From positions 35,124 through 99,123 of the forward strand of contig URMZ01000003.1 in the NCBI GenBank assembly GCA_900549025.1: a stretch of 64,000 bases of DNA, written 5' to 3'. The position numbers and the translations under genes were made by a program. Within the stretch, counting starts at the first letter, position 1; every line of letters begins with the position of its first letter. The notes beneath the pieces were generated by a model. The model saw only the letters and a list, made by a program, of their open reading frames with translations. It was not told the DNA's origin and did not search any database. Below, in pieces: positions 7,468 to 15,682 of this stretch. This DNA comes from an uncultured Collinsella sp. GTDB taxonomy: Bacteria > Actinomycetota > Coriobacteriia > Coriobacteriales > Coriobacteriaceae.

Positions 7468-10065
7468 CTACCTCCTCGCTGTGGATGAGCGGCGGGCTGC
7501 GGCAACCAAGGTGTCGATGGCGTCGGCCACCGCCACGTCTGCGTTCGCCGTAGCTCCGTCGATTGACAGGTAATAGGTGTCGCCACCGGAAACCGAGCCG
7601 ACGGCTGCCGCCGCCCCGGTCTCGTAGGTGACGCTGTTTCCGCCGAACGACATGCTCAGGTCGTCGGCGAAGCCCGATACGGTGGCCTTCACGCCCTCGA
7701 AGCGCTTCTTCAGGCCCGCTTCGAGGGATTGCATGATCCAGCCGCCGTTCGGGATGAGCAGGCGCAAGTCCTTGCGCTTCGGGCCTTTGAGGCTGGCGAT
7801 CTTGCCCGCGATGCCGGAAACGAAGTCGTACACGCCGCCTATGCTCGACTTGATGCCGTTGAGCAGGCCGCTGACGATGGAGCTGCCGGCGCTGTAGAGC
7901 AGGGAGCCGAGGTTCCCCAGTGCGCTCACGATTCGCCCGGGAATCGACGACACGAAGCTCACCACGGAGTTGATGCCGTTCGACACGCCGTTGCGGATGT
8001 TGCTCCACGCGTTGTTCAGGATGTTGCCGACCGCGTTCCATGCTGACGACCAGATGGATTGCACCGTGGACAGGCCGCCCGATATGAACGACTTCACGTT
8101 GTTGATGCCGCCTTGCACGGCAGTCTTGATGCTGTTCCACGTGCTGGTCACCCAGTTGCCGATAGCGCCCCAAATCGAGTCCCACACGCTCTGGATGAGC
8201 GCGAGGCCGTTCTGTATGACCGCCTGGATGAGCGCAACGCCGCCGCTGATGACGTTCTGGATGATGCTCCACACGTTCGCTGCCAGCGATTGGATGGCGC
8301 TCCAAACGGAACCCCAGTCGCTGTTGATGACGCCCAAGACAATCGTGATGATGTCCTGGATCGCCTGCATGGCGGACGTCACGATGACCGAGATGTACGG
8401 CCAAACGGCGTCGATAACGCCCTGAATAGCGGTCATCGTCGATGTGATTATCTCGACCAAAACGGGAAGCACCGTGGAGACGACCGTCTGGATAAGCGTG
8501 CATGCGTCAGATATGACCTGCTGGATCAGCGGCATGTTGGCCGTTATGAGGTCGGTCACCTGCTGGATGATTGGGCAAACCGTCGTCGTGATGGCTAGCG
8601 CCACCTGGCCTACCGCGTCGATGATCGTTCCGATTACGGGAACGAGGCCCGATACGATCGAGGCGATGACCGGCGCGATTGCCGCAACCAGCCCGCCGAT
8701 GGCGAGCGAGAAGCTGTTCACGACGATTACGGCGGCGGCGAAAAGCCCCTGAAGGGGTTCGGCCAAAGCCGTGAGGCTCTGGAACGCCGGGGCGAGCGAT
8801 GACGCGATGCTCGAAGCGATGCTGACCATGGAGTTGCGAAACGCCTCGTTGGTTGCCATGCTGTAGGCGAAGATCGCCGCGAAGGCGGTGATTGCCGCGA
8901 CGGCGACCGCAGCAGGCGCGGAAAGCGCCAGGAACCCAGTGGCAACGCCCTTCAGAGCCGGAACGATGCCGCCCGTAAGCGAGTTGGCAAGCGCGCCGAG
9001 CACGGGAATCTGCCCGATGAGGCCGCCAAGCGACACGGCGGCTAGGCCGGCCAAAGCGGCGGCGGCCACCTTGCCGCCCGTTCCGAGCTGCGAGAGGTCT
9101 ACGCCCTGGATCTTCTCGGCCAGGCTGTCGAGGAACCCGCACACCTTCTCGACCGCGCCGCCTGTGCGCGTCAGGTTGCCCTGCGCGTCGTATGTGACGC
9201 CCAGGAACTCGCCGAAGGCCACGGTGAGCGGCTTCAGCGCCGCACGGCACGAGTTCAGTACGCCTCGTATGGAGTTGAACACGGGGATGGCGGAGTCCTT
9301 GAGCGGAGTCATCCAATCCTGGCCGATTTTCGAGAGCGCGGCCTTCATGTTCGCCATGGAGCCGGTGAAGGTCTCGTTCGCCGCCTTTGCCGAATCGCCG
9401 AACGCGGAATACATGGCGTCGGAGAAGGTTTGGAAGTCGATCTTGCCAGCCGTGACCATCTTGGAAACCTCGTCGGAGGACTTGCCCAAGTAGGTCGATA
9501 GCGTTGATATTGCGTTGATACCTCGGTCGGTGAACTGCGCGACCTGCTCGCCTGAGAGTTTGCCGTTCGCGGCCACCTTGGCCCAAATCGAGGAGAGGTC
9601 GCCCAAGTCCTGGCCGAACGTGGCGGCTGTGCCCACGCAGCCGTTCAGAGCCTTTTCCATGTCGTTGCCGGCGGCGACGCCAGATGCGGCGAGCTGGGCG
9701 CACGCCTGCGCGGCGGTGTCGAAGCCGAACGCCGTTCCGTCAACTGATTGCTGGATTGTGCTGTAGAAGTCGCTCCATTCGAGCTTCATGCCCTTGAACA
9801 TCGTCTGGGCCTTCTCGATGTTCAAGGCGCGGCTCATGCCGCCGGTGGCGGCGAGCGTGGTAACGCCTGCGGTAACCGTTCCGATGGCGTTGCCAATTGA
9901 CTTCGCAACGCTGCCGAAGCTGTTCGCGAAGTATCCCGCCACCTGCGAGCCGACGCCCTTGGCCGTCTCGGTGAGGCCCTTGAGCTTCGATGCGGAGCCA
10001 TCGACGCCCGAGTCGAAGTTCGAGCCGTCGTAGGTTCCCTTGGCGGAGAGAACGTAATCAGCCAT
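7468..10065 (-). CDS. Tape measure protein
   Basis: 865 residues. The N-terminal domain has the conserved tape-measure layout ('LNIEKAQTMFKGMKL' through 'MKAALSKIGQDWMTPLKD'). A hydrophobic transmembrane-rich stretch follows (about 330-520), then a helical region with regular Trp-containing repeats ('VWPYISVIVTSAMQAIQDI', 'WSAIQSLAANVWSII'). By the usual relation of about 1.5 angstrom per residue this would set a tail of very roughly 130 nm. The start overlaps the end of the frameshifted chaperone gene by 8 bases. Confidence 0.92.
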   Translation of the reverse strand: MADYVLSAKGTYDGSNFDSGVDGSASKLKGLTETAKGVGSQVAGYFANSFGSVAKSIGNAIGTVTAGVTTLAATGGMSRALNIEKAQTMFKGMKLEWSDFYSTIQQSVDGTAFGFDTAAQACAQLAASGVAAGNDMEKALNGCVGTAATFGQDLGDLSSIWAKVAANGKLSGEQVAQFTDRGINAISTLSTYLGKSSDEVSKMVTAGKIDFQTFSDAMYSAFGDSAKAANETFTGSMANMKAALSKIGQDWMTPLKDSAIPVFNSIRGVLNSCRAALKPLTVAFGEFLGVTYDAQGNLTRTGGAVEKVCGFLDSLAEKIQGVDLSQLGTGGKVAAAALAGLAAVSLGGLIGQIPVLGALANSLTGGIVPALKGVATGFLALSAPAAVAVAAITAFAAIFAYSMATNEAFRNSMVSIASSIASSLAPAFQSLTALAEPLQGLFAAAVIVVNSFSLAIGGLVAAIAPVIASIVSGLVPVIGTIIDAVGQVALAITTTVCPIIQQVTDLITANMPLIQQVISDACTLIQTVVSTVLPVLVEIITSTMTAIQGVIDAVWPYISVIVTSAMQAIQDIITIVLGVINSDWGSVWSAIQSLAANVWSIIQNVISGGVALIQAVIQNGLALIQSVWDSIWGAIGNWVTSTWNSIKTAVQGGINNVKSFISGGLSTVQSIWSSAWNAVGNILNNAWSNIRNGVSNGINSVVSFVSSIPGRIVSALGNLGSLLYSAGSSIVSGLLNGIKSSIGGVYDFVSGIAGKIASLKGPKRKDLRLLIPNGGWIMQSLEAGLKKRFEGVKATVSGFADDLSMSFGGNSVTYETGAAAAVGSVSGGDTYYLSIDGATANADVAVADAIDTLVAAARRSSTARR

Positions 10066-10480
10066 TCAGCTTGCCTCCTCCCCAAGGCGTCCATGGCGGG
10101 TTCTTTCGGTGCTGCTCCTTCAGCGCGTCGATCTCCTCGTAGGTGAAGGAGTCCTCGCGGAAGGAGCCGTTGCGCTTTTTCCAGAGCTTGTGGCGCTTCT
10201 TGGACAGGCAGTTGGCAACCGCCACCTGTACGGCGTCCTTGAAGAGGTTCGATTGGTCGACGGTCACGGTCTCAAGCTCTTTGCGCACGAACGCGAGCTG
10301 CACGGGCGTGTGCTGCGCGTACTGCTCGTAATCCCAACCGAGCCTGGCGGCGAAGAACGCGAAGTCGGCCTCCCTGCGGAACAGGGCGGCGTCTTGCGCG
10401 GCTTCGCCGCTTTTCGGCTTGGCGGTGAAGTAGTCGAAGCCGGTGAGGCGCGTTAGGGCTAGTTCCCTGCGCCCTTGAAT
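10058..10480 (-). CDS. Tail assembly chaperone, -1 frameshift extension (GT part)
   Basis: Open frame in the -1 phase after the slippery site. It has no start codon of its own near its beginning: it reads from the slippery site through the zero-frame stop and adds 140 residues ('IQGRRELALTRLTGFDYF' to 'GGGKLNG'). A ribosome slipping back one base gives a 274-residue fusion (134 + 140). In lambda and many other siphophages the G and GT products chaperone the tape measure before tube assembly. A GTG at 10303 could be called as a start, but it would drop the conserved first half. Confidence 0.85.
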   Translation of the reverse strand: MQGRRELALTRLTGFDYFTAKPKSGEAAQDAALFRREADFAFFAARLGWDYEQYAQHTPVQLAFVRKELETVTVDQSNLFKDAVQVAVANCLSKKRHKLWKKRNGSFREDSFTYEEIDALKEQHRKNPPWTPWGGGKLNG

Positions 10481-10881
10481 AAAAAAGCGCAGTCGCGCTG
10501 AAGCGCCATCATCACGGCCTGGAACACGACGGGGTAGCCGTTCGTGTCGATGAGCTTGTTCACGATTTCCTCGGCCTTCTGCGGCAGGAAGTAGCCGCCG
10601 CCCTGTACCTTCAGGCCGTAGCCCGCGATGGCCGCAAGCTCCTTGAAGGTGAACATGCCGTCGTTCTTGTAGAACGAGGCGATGATCGGCGTGTGGCGCT
10701 CCTCGTAGAGGTCGATGCGCTTGCGCGAGAATCGGATCTCGCAGACGTGGCCGCGCACGGTGAAGGTCTGCGGCTCCATGCTCTCGGGGTCTTGCTCAAG
10801 CTCGTTCACGATGTCTTCAGCTTCCGTGGCGTCTGCGGTGGAATCCTCAAGGAATGCGTCGAGTTCGGTGTCTTCTGCCAT
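10459..10881 (-). CDS. Tail assembly chaperone (G-like)
   Basis: 140-residue acidic protein ('MAEDTELDAFLEDSTAD') encoded between the tail tube and tape measure genes, the invariant place of the tail chaperone. It terminates at 10459 shortly after a slippery heptamer at 10480-10486, so it is the short product of a programmed -1 frameshift. The core ('VCEIRFSRKRIDLYEERHTPII') resembles the tail chaperone of Gram-positive siphophages. Confidence 0.88.
   Translation of the reverse strand: MAEDTELDAFLEDSTADATEAEDIVNELEQDPESMEPQTFTVRGHVCEIRFSRKRIDLYEERHTPIIASFYKNDGMFTFKELAAIAGYGLKVQGGGYFLPQKAEEIVNKLIDTNGYPVVFQAVMMALQRDCAFLFKGAGN
10480..10486 (-). promoter_or_regulatory. Programmed -1 ribosomal frameshift site
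   Basis: Coding-strand T TTT TTA in the phase required for -1 slippage (zero frame GCT TTT TTA), six codons before the zero-frame stop. The -1 frame stays open for 140 codons beyond it and ends 8 bases inside the tape measure gene. The heptamer is the same as the HIV-1 gag-pol slip site. Confidence 0.88.
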
Positions 10882-10893
10882 TGGTCAGGCTCC

Positions 10894-11436
10894 TTAGCTG
10901 TTGGAAACGGTGATGGTGGCTGCGGTGATCTGCTCCTCGGATGCGGTCTCGTAGAGCCACGGCTTGCCCGTGCCCTGGAACTCCATGGAGTAGGTGGCGT
11001 TGTCGTCGTTCGGCGCCTCGAAGCTGTCGGAGGACACGAGCGCGAGGCCCATGCGCAGCGGAACGTACTTGGTGTTCGCGCTCGTGCGGATGCGCTTGCA
11101 GACCTTCAGGCACAGGTACTCGCCCTCGGCAAGCGCCTTGGCGACGGTCTTCGTGGCGGAGTCGTCGGGCGAGTACAGGCCGTCGATGGATGCGTCCCAG
11201 CTCTTGGAGCTGGCGAACTTGAGCGTCCAGCCGCCGATGGCGTCGTCCTTGGTCGCGGCCTCCGTGTTGTCCTGGCTCATGTTGAATTTGAGTCCCTGCT
11301 GGCCGCTCACGGCGAGCATCTCGATGCCGATCTTGTCGGTAACGAGGGCAACGATGTCGTTGCCGCTGAGGGCCTTGGCGGTTGCTGCGTCGAAGTCGCA
11401 GCCGATGAGGTTGGTGTCCTGCTGAGCAGTAGACAT
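10894..11436 (-). CDS. Major tail (tube) protein
   Basis: 180 residues of mixed beta character, directly upstream of the tail chaperone pair and downstream of the tail terminator, as in TP901-1- and lambda-type tails. Segments such as 'GWTLKFASSKSWDASIDGLYSPDD' and 'LRMGLALVSSDSFEAPNDDNATYSMEFQGTG' cut across strands typical of tube proteins. Ribosome site AGAAAGGAA before ATG 11436. It is expected to form hexameric rings around the tape measure. Confidence 0.85.
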   Translation of the reverse strand: MSTAQQDTNLIGCDFDAATAKALSGNDIVALVTDKIGIEMLAVSGQQGLKFNMSQDNTEAATKDDAIGGWTLKFASSKSWDASIDGLYSPDDSATKTVAKALAEGEYLCLKVCKRIRTSANTKYVPLRMGLALVSSDSFEAPNDDNATYSMEFQGTGKPWLYETASEEQITAATITVSNS

Positions 11437-11448
11437 CTCGGTTCCTTT

Positions 11449-11862
11449 CTAGTTCTTGACGCGGAGGCCGTAGCAAACGCGGAAGGTGAACTCCGCGATG
11501 GCGTGGCCCTCGTCGGTCTCGTCTTTCTTTACGGTCTGCACGCCGTTGCAGGTCGTGCGGTAGAGGCTGAACGGCGCTGGAAGCTCGAAGCCGTCAGCAA
11601 GCGCCTGTTCGAGCCGCTGCACCATGCCGAGCACCTTGGCGTTGCTGTATGGGCGCACTGGCTCGCTGATGCAGTGCACCCAAACGGTGATGGCGTCGAT
11701 GTACATGGTTTTGGTGTTCTCAGGCTGCGTCGATTGCAGCTCGACGCTGTAAAGCGGCGAATCACGATTCTCTGGGCTGTCGTAGCAGCTGGTGCCGGTA
11801 CCCGCCTCGATGGCCTCTATGAGGCAACCGAGGAACACCGCGAGGCTTAATCGTTGGATCAT
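11449..11862 (-). CDS. Tail terminator/completion-like protein
   Basis: 137 residues lying between the gp10-like gene and the tube protein, where the tail terminator (DUF3168/DUF5072-like) normally sits. The sequence 'VELQSTQPENTKTMYIDAITVWVHCISEP' and the closing 'EFTFRVCYGLRV' fit the small alpha/beta fold of that class. The start overlaps no neighbour; GGGAGGG precedes the ATG. Confidence 0.65.
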   Translation of the reverse strand: MIQRLSLAVFLGCLIEAIEAGTGTSCYDSPENRDSPLYSVELQSTQPENTKTMYIDAITVWVHCISEPVRPYSNAKVLGMVQRLEQALADGFELPAPFSLYRTTCNGVQTVKKDETDEGHAIAEFTFRVCYGLRVKN

Positions 11863-11872
11863 CGCGCCCTCC

Positions 11873-12238
11873 CTAGAGCTTCCGTAGCTGGTCGATTAGG
11901 TCTTGTCTGAATATCGGCTCTTGCGCCTTGACGTTGCGTTGCAGGAATCGCTGCCCCTCCACGTATCCGCCGTTCACCGTGCGGTGGCCGTACTCGACGT
12001 GAGGCGCGTAGTCCTTCGCGTATCCGACGGTGTCGCCGGACTGCCCCAACGACATGCGCAGCTCGCCGTGTGGCCCACCAGGCCTGGTCTTCTCGGTAGA
12101 TACGGGCGTTCCGCCGTCCGCTTTGCCACGGTTGTAGATTTGGGCCATGTTCTTCATGATCACGGCCTCGAACCTTACGTGCGAAAGGCGGTTGAGCTTT
12201 CCGGCAAGACCGTTCACGTCGCGTATCACGAGGCCCAT
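11873..12238 (-). CDS. HK97 gp10-like head-tail component
   Basis: 121 residues from ATG 12238, which has an AAGAGGTG site and overlaps the upstream gene by 13 bases. The layout 'GGTPVSTEKTRPGGPHGELRMSLG', then 'YAKDYAPHVEYGHRTVNGGYVEGQRFL' matches the gp10 family (xPVDTGxLRxS, then YAxxVExGT, then FLxxA). These proteins act at the head-tail interface. The longer frame upstream lies inside the preceding gene and was rejected. Confidence 0.8.
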   Translation of the reverse strand: MGLVIRDVNGLAGKLNRLSHVRFEAVIMKNMAQIYNRGKADGGTPVSTEKTRPGGPHGELRMSLGQSGDTVGYAKDYAPHVEYGHRTVNGGYVEGQRFLQRNVKAQEPIFRQDLIDQLRKL

Positions 12239-12540
12239 GGCTTGCACCTCTTGACGCTCACGACGGTTGCGTCGCCGTCGGCCATGACGTTCTCGACCTC
12301 GTAGGAAGCCCCTTTGACCTCGACGCCGCAGATGCCGGCGAAGTCGCTTGCCGGGCGCTTGGTGAGCAGGGCGCGGGAAACGCTGTCGAAGGCGTTTCCC
12401 GCCTCGGCGCTGCGAACCTTGTGGCTCGGGCCGAAGCGCACGAAGAAGTCGAACGCCTCGACGGTCGAGCAAATGGGGTTGTGCAGCTCGTCGATGCCCG
12501 TCTGCTCGCGTCTATAGGCCTTTGCCCTACACCACTTCAT
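12226..12540 (-). CDS. Head-tail joining protein (probable head closure)
   Basis: 104 residues from the ATG at 12540, behind GGGAGCG. It sits between the connector/adaptor and the gp10-like gene, overlapping both (4 and 13 bases), so the three are translationally coupled. The sequence ('EAFDFFVRFGPSHKVRSAEAG', 'VEVKGASYEVENVMAD') is beta-rich, as expected of head closure proteins. Assignment is by position. Confidence 0.62.
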   Translation of the reverse strand: MKWCRAKAYRREQTGIDELHNPICSTVEAFDFFVRFGPSHKVRSAEAGNAFDSVSRALLTKRPASDFAGICGVEVKGASYEVENVMADGDATVVSVKRCKPWAS

Positions 12541-12881
12541 CGGCGCGCTCCCATGAACTTGATGCCTTTGGGGCGACACGCCTCGCGCAGGGCCTCGATG
12601 TCGTCGGAATAGGCGGACAGCACGTCGTCGATGAACGAGTTCGACATGCTGCCGCCGTCGGACGCCGATTCGGAGGTGCTGCCCTCGTAGCCGCGCAGGC
12701 GCAGGGCCTTCACCGCCGCATCGACGGCGATTGACTCGGCCAGGCGCGGAAGTCTCTCGACCTTGAGGCGGATGAGCAGACGGTCGGTGACCGTCTGGAT
12801 CATCTCCTCGATTGCCGAGTCGTCCGGCACGGCCTCGTCTGGGAGGTATCGCGCCTTAACGCGGTCTACGAGCGCGGCCAT
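12537..12881 (-). CDS. Head-tail connector (adaptor, gp6-like)
   Basis: 114 residues, mostly helical, with the look of the HK97 gp6/SPP1 gp15 adaptor family: 'RYLPDEAVPDDSAIEEMIQTVTDRLLIRL' followed by 'AVDAAVKALRLRGYEG', then a tail with 'FIDDVLSAYSDDIEALREACR'. It lies directly after the major capsid gene. Ring-forming adaptors of this class bind the portal after packaging. Confidence 0.75.
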   Translation of the reverse strand: MAALVDRVKARYLPDEAVPDDSAIEEMIQTVTDRLLIRLKVERLPRLAESIAVDAAVKALRLRGYEGSTSESASDGGSMSNSFIDDVLSAYSDDIEALREACRPKGIKFMGARR

Positions 12882-12884
12882 GGG

Positions 12885-13964
12885 CTAGCCCTCCACGTGG
12901 TCGGAGGCCTCAAGGGCCTGCGTGGATGTCGTGTCGATGGTCGCGATGATGTGGCCGTAGACATTGGGCAGCACGGGGATGAACACGCCGGAGGCCTTCG
13001 TCCACGTGGCCACGGGGTCGGGGGTGTCCCAGCGGGTGCAGGTGACGAACTGCATCTGGCGCTTCTCGTCGAAAGCGCCGCCCTGCTCAAGCTCCTCGGG
13101 GGTGACGCCCCAAAGGCCCGTGCCCACGGAGCCGTCGTAGCCCACGGAGCACATGACGAACTTGTCCTCGGGGAAGAAGCGGCCCTGGGACACGCTGCCG
13201 CCCTCGGCCCCGATGATGCCGTAGCGCTCCTCGTCAACGGTCAGCGTAAGGCCGTTGAACTGCTGCGCTAGCAGGTTGTTCACCTGCGCCAGGCTAGGCA
13301 GGATGCCCGCGCCGTTGACGCCGAAGATGGCCTTCTGCACGGCGGCGTTGCGCTGGATGAGGGAGAACACCTTCTTGGAGGTGACGGCCACGGTCGGGGT
13401 CTGGCCCTTGCCCTGCGCGATGGTCACCCAGCCGTCGATGTCTCCCAGGATGTCGGCTTCGGCAACCGCCCACTTGGCCGTGACCTTCTGGTCTTCGGGC
13501 ACGCCGAAGTCGATTTCCATGGACACGTTGTTCTCGGCGATGATCATCTTGCCCGTGGTCAGGGCCTCAATTTTGGCCTTCTCGGCGCGCGTGACGACAG
13601 ACTCGGCGGTGCGGGCGACGTCATCGAAGACGTAGCGGCGCACGGAGTCCATCTGCATGTCGAGGCCGCGAGTGATGCGGCGCAGGCGCTCGGAGAGGTT
13701 GATCTTCTCCTTGATGAGCAGGGACTCGGTGGTGACGCGCTCGAACGGCACGCGGGAACCGATGTGTGCCTCGGTGTCGAAGCCGTGGATCATGGCAACG
13801 GTGGGCAGGTTGCCGTTCTCGGCCAGGCGCGTGTACTCGGCCTCGATGTACTGCGTCTTGCGGTCGGGGAACAGGCGGGAGCCTGTGTAGCTGCGCTGGA
13901 CGTTGAAGCCCTGCGAGAAGTCGAGCATGTCGCGCTCGGTGATGAGTTCAGAGATGAGACACAT
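12885..13964 (-). CDS. Major capsid protein, lambda gpE-like
   Basis: 359 residues. Landmarks of the Phage_cap_E family: 'RLFPDRKTQYIEAEYTRLAENGNLP', 'IGSRVPFERVTTESLLIKEKINLSERLRRITRG', and the C-terminal 'MQFVTCTRWDTPDPVATWTKASGVFIPVLP'. It follows scaffold and decoration genes, the same order as lambda D-E. The protein should adopt the HK97 fold. Ribosome site AAAGGAG before the ATG. Confidence 0.92.
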   Translation of the reverse strand: MCLISELITERDMLDFSQGFNVQRSYTGSRLFPDRKTQYIEAEYTRLAENGNLPTVAMIHGFDTEAHIGSRVPFERVTTESLLIKEKINLSERLRRITRGLDMQMDSVRRYVFDDVARTAESVVTRAEKAKIEALTTGKMIIAENNVSMEIDFGVPEDQKVTAKWAVAEADILGDIDGWVTIAQGKGQTPTVAVTSKKVFSLIQRNAAVQKAIFGVNGAGILPSLAQVNNLLAQQFNGLTLTVDEERYGIIGAEGGSVSQGRFFPEDKFVMCSVGYDGSVGTGLWGVTPEELEQGGAFDEKRQMQFVTCTRWDTPDPVATWTKASGVFIPVLPNVYGHIIATIDTTSTQALEASDHVEG

Positions 13965-13982
13965 GTTGCGCTGCTCCTTTCG

Positions 13983-14297
13983 TTAAACCAGGTAGAGGCC
14001 TGTGGCGGCGAGGTCTGCCTTCTTCGCCTTGGCCTCGGTGGATACCTTGTCGGCCTTGAGTCGGCCCTGGAAGATAACCGCAGCCGGGCACTTGTCGGTA
14101 TCGGTCATGTCGTAGTCCTCAAGGAACACGCCGAACTCGGACGTGCCCGTGAAGAGTGCGCCCGCCTTGATGAGCTTGCGGCCGTCGACCTCCTTGGCCA
14201 TGGCCTGCGTGGCGGTGCGGGTCTTCGCGACGATGCCCACCTCGGAATCGAGGATGCTTTGGGACTCGCCGTAGGTGAACGCCTTATTGAGCGCCAT
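13983..14297 (-). CDS. Head decoration protein-like
   Basis: 104 residues, encoded immediately upstream of the gpE-like capsid gene, where lambda-type phages carry decoration protein D. It contains 'EFGVFLEDYDMTDTDKCPAAVIFQGRL', comparable to the loaded beta core of gpD-type proteins. It overlaps the scaffold gene end by 14 bases and has a GGAGGAAAG site. It probably stabilises the expanded capsid. Confidence 0.7.
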   Translation of the reverse strand: MALNKAFTYGESQSILDSEVGIVAKTRTATQAMAKEVDGRKLIKAGALFTGTSEFGVFLEDYDMTDTDKCPAAVIFQGRLKADKVSTEAKAKKADLAATGLYLV

Positions 14298-14970
14298 CTT
14301 TCTTTCCTCCGTTCATTCGGTTGCTGTAATCGGATGCGAACTTCGACGCGAACGACTGGCTGGGCTTGGTGCCCGCGCCGTCTTTCGGGGGCTGGCGCTT
14401 CAGCGCCTCCTGCACGGCGGCGTTTACCGCCTTGGGGAACAGCTCCTTGATCTTGGAGATCGCGGCGTTGGTGTCGGCGGCCTTCTCCGTGACGAACATG
14501 GACAGCAGCTCGTCGCCGAGGTCGATGCCTGCGGCCTTCAGCTCGGAGCGCGCGACGCCCATCTGCTCGGCGAGGTTGATGCGGCGCTCAAGCTCGGCCT
14601 TCTCGCCCTGGGCCTTCTTCAGCTCGTACTGCGCGCGCTGCAGGTCGTTCATGCCCGCCAGCTTCTCGGCCTCGGAGCGCTTGTCGTCGGCCTGCTGCGC
14701 AAGCTCCTCGCGGATGCGCTTTTCGAGCTTCTTGCCCTCGCGCGCGAGCTTCTGCTGCACGATGGCGTTCACCTCGTCGTCGGTGTACGTCTTGCCCGAG
14801 AGCTTCGGGTCGGTGCCGTTGCCCTCGTCGCCGGTAGGCTCGGGGGCTTGGTCGTTGCCCTCGTCGCCTTCTGCGCCATCGCCTGCGGGGTCGGCGCTGC
14901 CGCCCTGCGGCGGCGTGAGGTTTCCGCCCGCTACGCCAGCGAACTTCTGTCGATTTCCGTCTTTCGCCAT
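14284..14970 (-). CDS. Capsid scaffold protein (DUF4355-like)
   Basis: 228 residues from ATG 14970, which has a TGGAGGG site. A low-complexity acidic N-terminus (about 20-60) is followed by a long coiled coil (about 65-160: 'DEVNAIVQQKLAREGKKLEKRIREEL') and a basic C-terminus ('PSQSFASKFASDYSNRMNGGKK') that would bind the capsid protein. This is the standard structure of siphophage scaffolds of the DUF4355 class. Confidence 0.85.
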   Translation of the reverse strand: MAKDGNRQKFAGVAGGNLTPPQGGSADPAGDGAEGDEGNDQAPEPTGDEGNGTDPKLSGKTYTDDEVNAIVQQKLAREGKKLEKRIREELAQQADDKRSEAEKLAGMNDLQRAQYELKKAQGEKAELERRINLAEQMGVARSELKAAGIDLGDELLSMFVTEKAADTNAAISKIKELFPKAVNAAVQEALKRQPPKDGAGTKPSQSFASKFASDYSNRMNGGKKDGAQ

Positions 14971-15129
14971 GTTTCGCACCCTCCATAAGGTTTCTCGTGG
15001 CTCATGCCTGCACGTTTCGCCGTAGCTTTTAGCGGGTTCCACGCCTGCCCGATGCCGTGGCTTTTAGCGACTTCAACGCTCGGTCGGTCTTTGACCAAGC
15101 CAGTGTCCCGCGTGCGTGAGATTCGCCCG

Positions 15130-15393
15130 CTACGAGGGGTCTAGGATGTTTTCGAGGCGTTCTAGCGTCGGCAGATCGGCAAGGCGCATGACCTCCGAAC
15201 CTTCGTCGGTTATCACCACCATGGGGATGCGCGTTATGCGCTCGGAGTTGTTCAGCCGCTCCATGAGACCGTCCCACGCCCAGTGCTCGCGCACCTGCCC
15301 GGGGTATTCGGCTGCAAGCGGCTCTATGACCGCCTTTCGGTAGGCTTCGCACGCGGGGCAGCCCCGGCGCGTGATGTACTCGGCTCTTATCAC
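15130..15393 (-). CDS. Thioredoxin/glutaredoxin-like protein
   Basis: 87 residues from a GTG at 15393, immediately behind GGAGGAG. The start at ATG 15426 was rejected because it lies inside a terminator hairpin. The fold is suggested by 'AEYITRRGCPACEAYRKAV' (CPAC redox motif near the N-terminus), 'WAWDGLMERLNNSERITRIPMVVI' with the cis-Pro expected of thioredoxins, and a closing helix. Phage redox proteins can serve nucleotide reduction or disulphide control; its place between MuF and scaffold suggests a virion assembly role, but this is inference. Confidence 0.72.
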   Translation of the reverse strand: MIRAEYITRRGCPACEAYRKAVIEPLAAEYPGQVREHWAWDGLMERLNNSERITRIPMVVITDEGSEVMRLADLPTLERLENILDPS

Positions 15394-15402
15394 GTCTCCT
15401 CC

Positions 15403-15438
15403 AATCGAAAAAAGAAAAGCCCCCATGTCCGGGGGCTT
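15403..15438 (-). terminator. Intrinsic terminator in head operon
   Basis: 8-bp stem AAGCCCCC/GGGGGCTT with a 6-base loop, followed on the minus strand by TTTTCTTTTTT. The T tract ends only a few bases before the GGAGGAG ribosome site of the thioredoxin-like gene, so downstream structural genes must be expressed by readthrough or antitermination. Confidence 0.85.
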
Positions 15439-15472
15439 CGTTCTACCGTGGAGGTGAGAAGGGTGTTCGGTT

Positions 15473-15682
15473 TTAGCGGTGGAGTTCCTTGTTGCGCTTG
15501 CGGATGATGGCCTCGGCCTGCTCTTGGCTGATCTCGTCCAGCCACAGCTCGCCTATAAGCATGTCCCATAGCTCGGTATCATCGTGCCATCTGCCAAGCG
15601 TGAAGTTATATGTCTCGGCGGTTCCCGCCTCAAGGTCGATGCGCGAGACTCGCTTTCCCGTGTCGTCGGTGTAGTAGGTCAT
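15473..15682 (-). CDS. Small protein following MuF toxin-like gene
   Basis: 69 residues. Overlaps the MuF gene end by 4 bases (ATGA), so it is translationally coupled to it. Beta strands ('MTYYTDDTGKRVSRIDLEAGTAET') lead into a helical acidic half ('WDMLIGELWLDEISQEQAEAI'). No family is recognised. Because the MuF protein seems to end in a toxin-type domain, this gene is a candidate immunity protein; it could also be a neutral head accessory protein. Confidence 0.65.
   Translation of the reverse strand: MTYYTDDTGKRVSRIDLEAGTAETYNFTLGRWHDDTELWDMLIGELWLDEISQEQAEAIIRKRNKELHR

Noticed and set aside
10058..10303. Separate 81-residue gene with GTG start upstream of the tape measure
   Set aside because: The same frame extends upstream to a slippery site in the preceding gene, so it is the frameshifted tail of a fusion protein.
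15394..15426. ATG start at 15426 for the thioredoxin-like gene
   Set aside because: It lies within a terminator stem and has no ribosome site, whereas GTG 15393 follows GGAGGAG.
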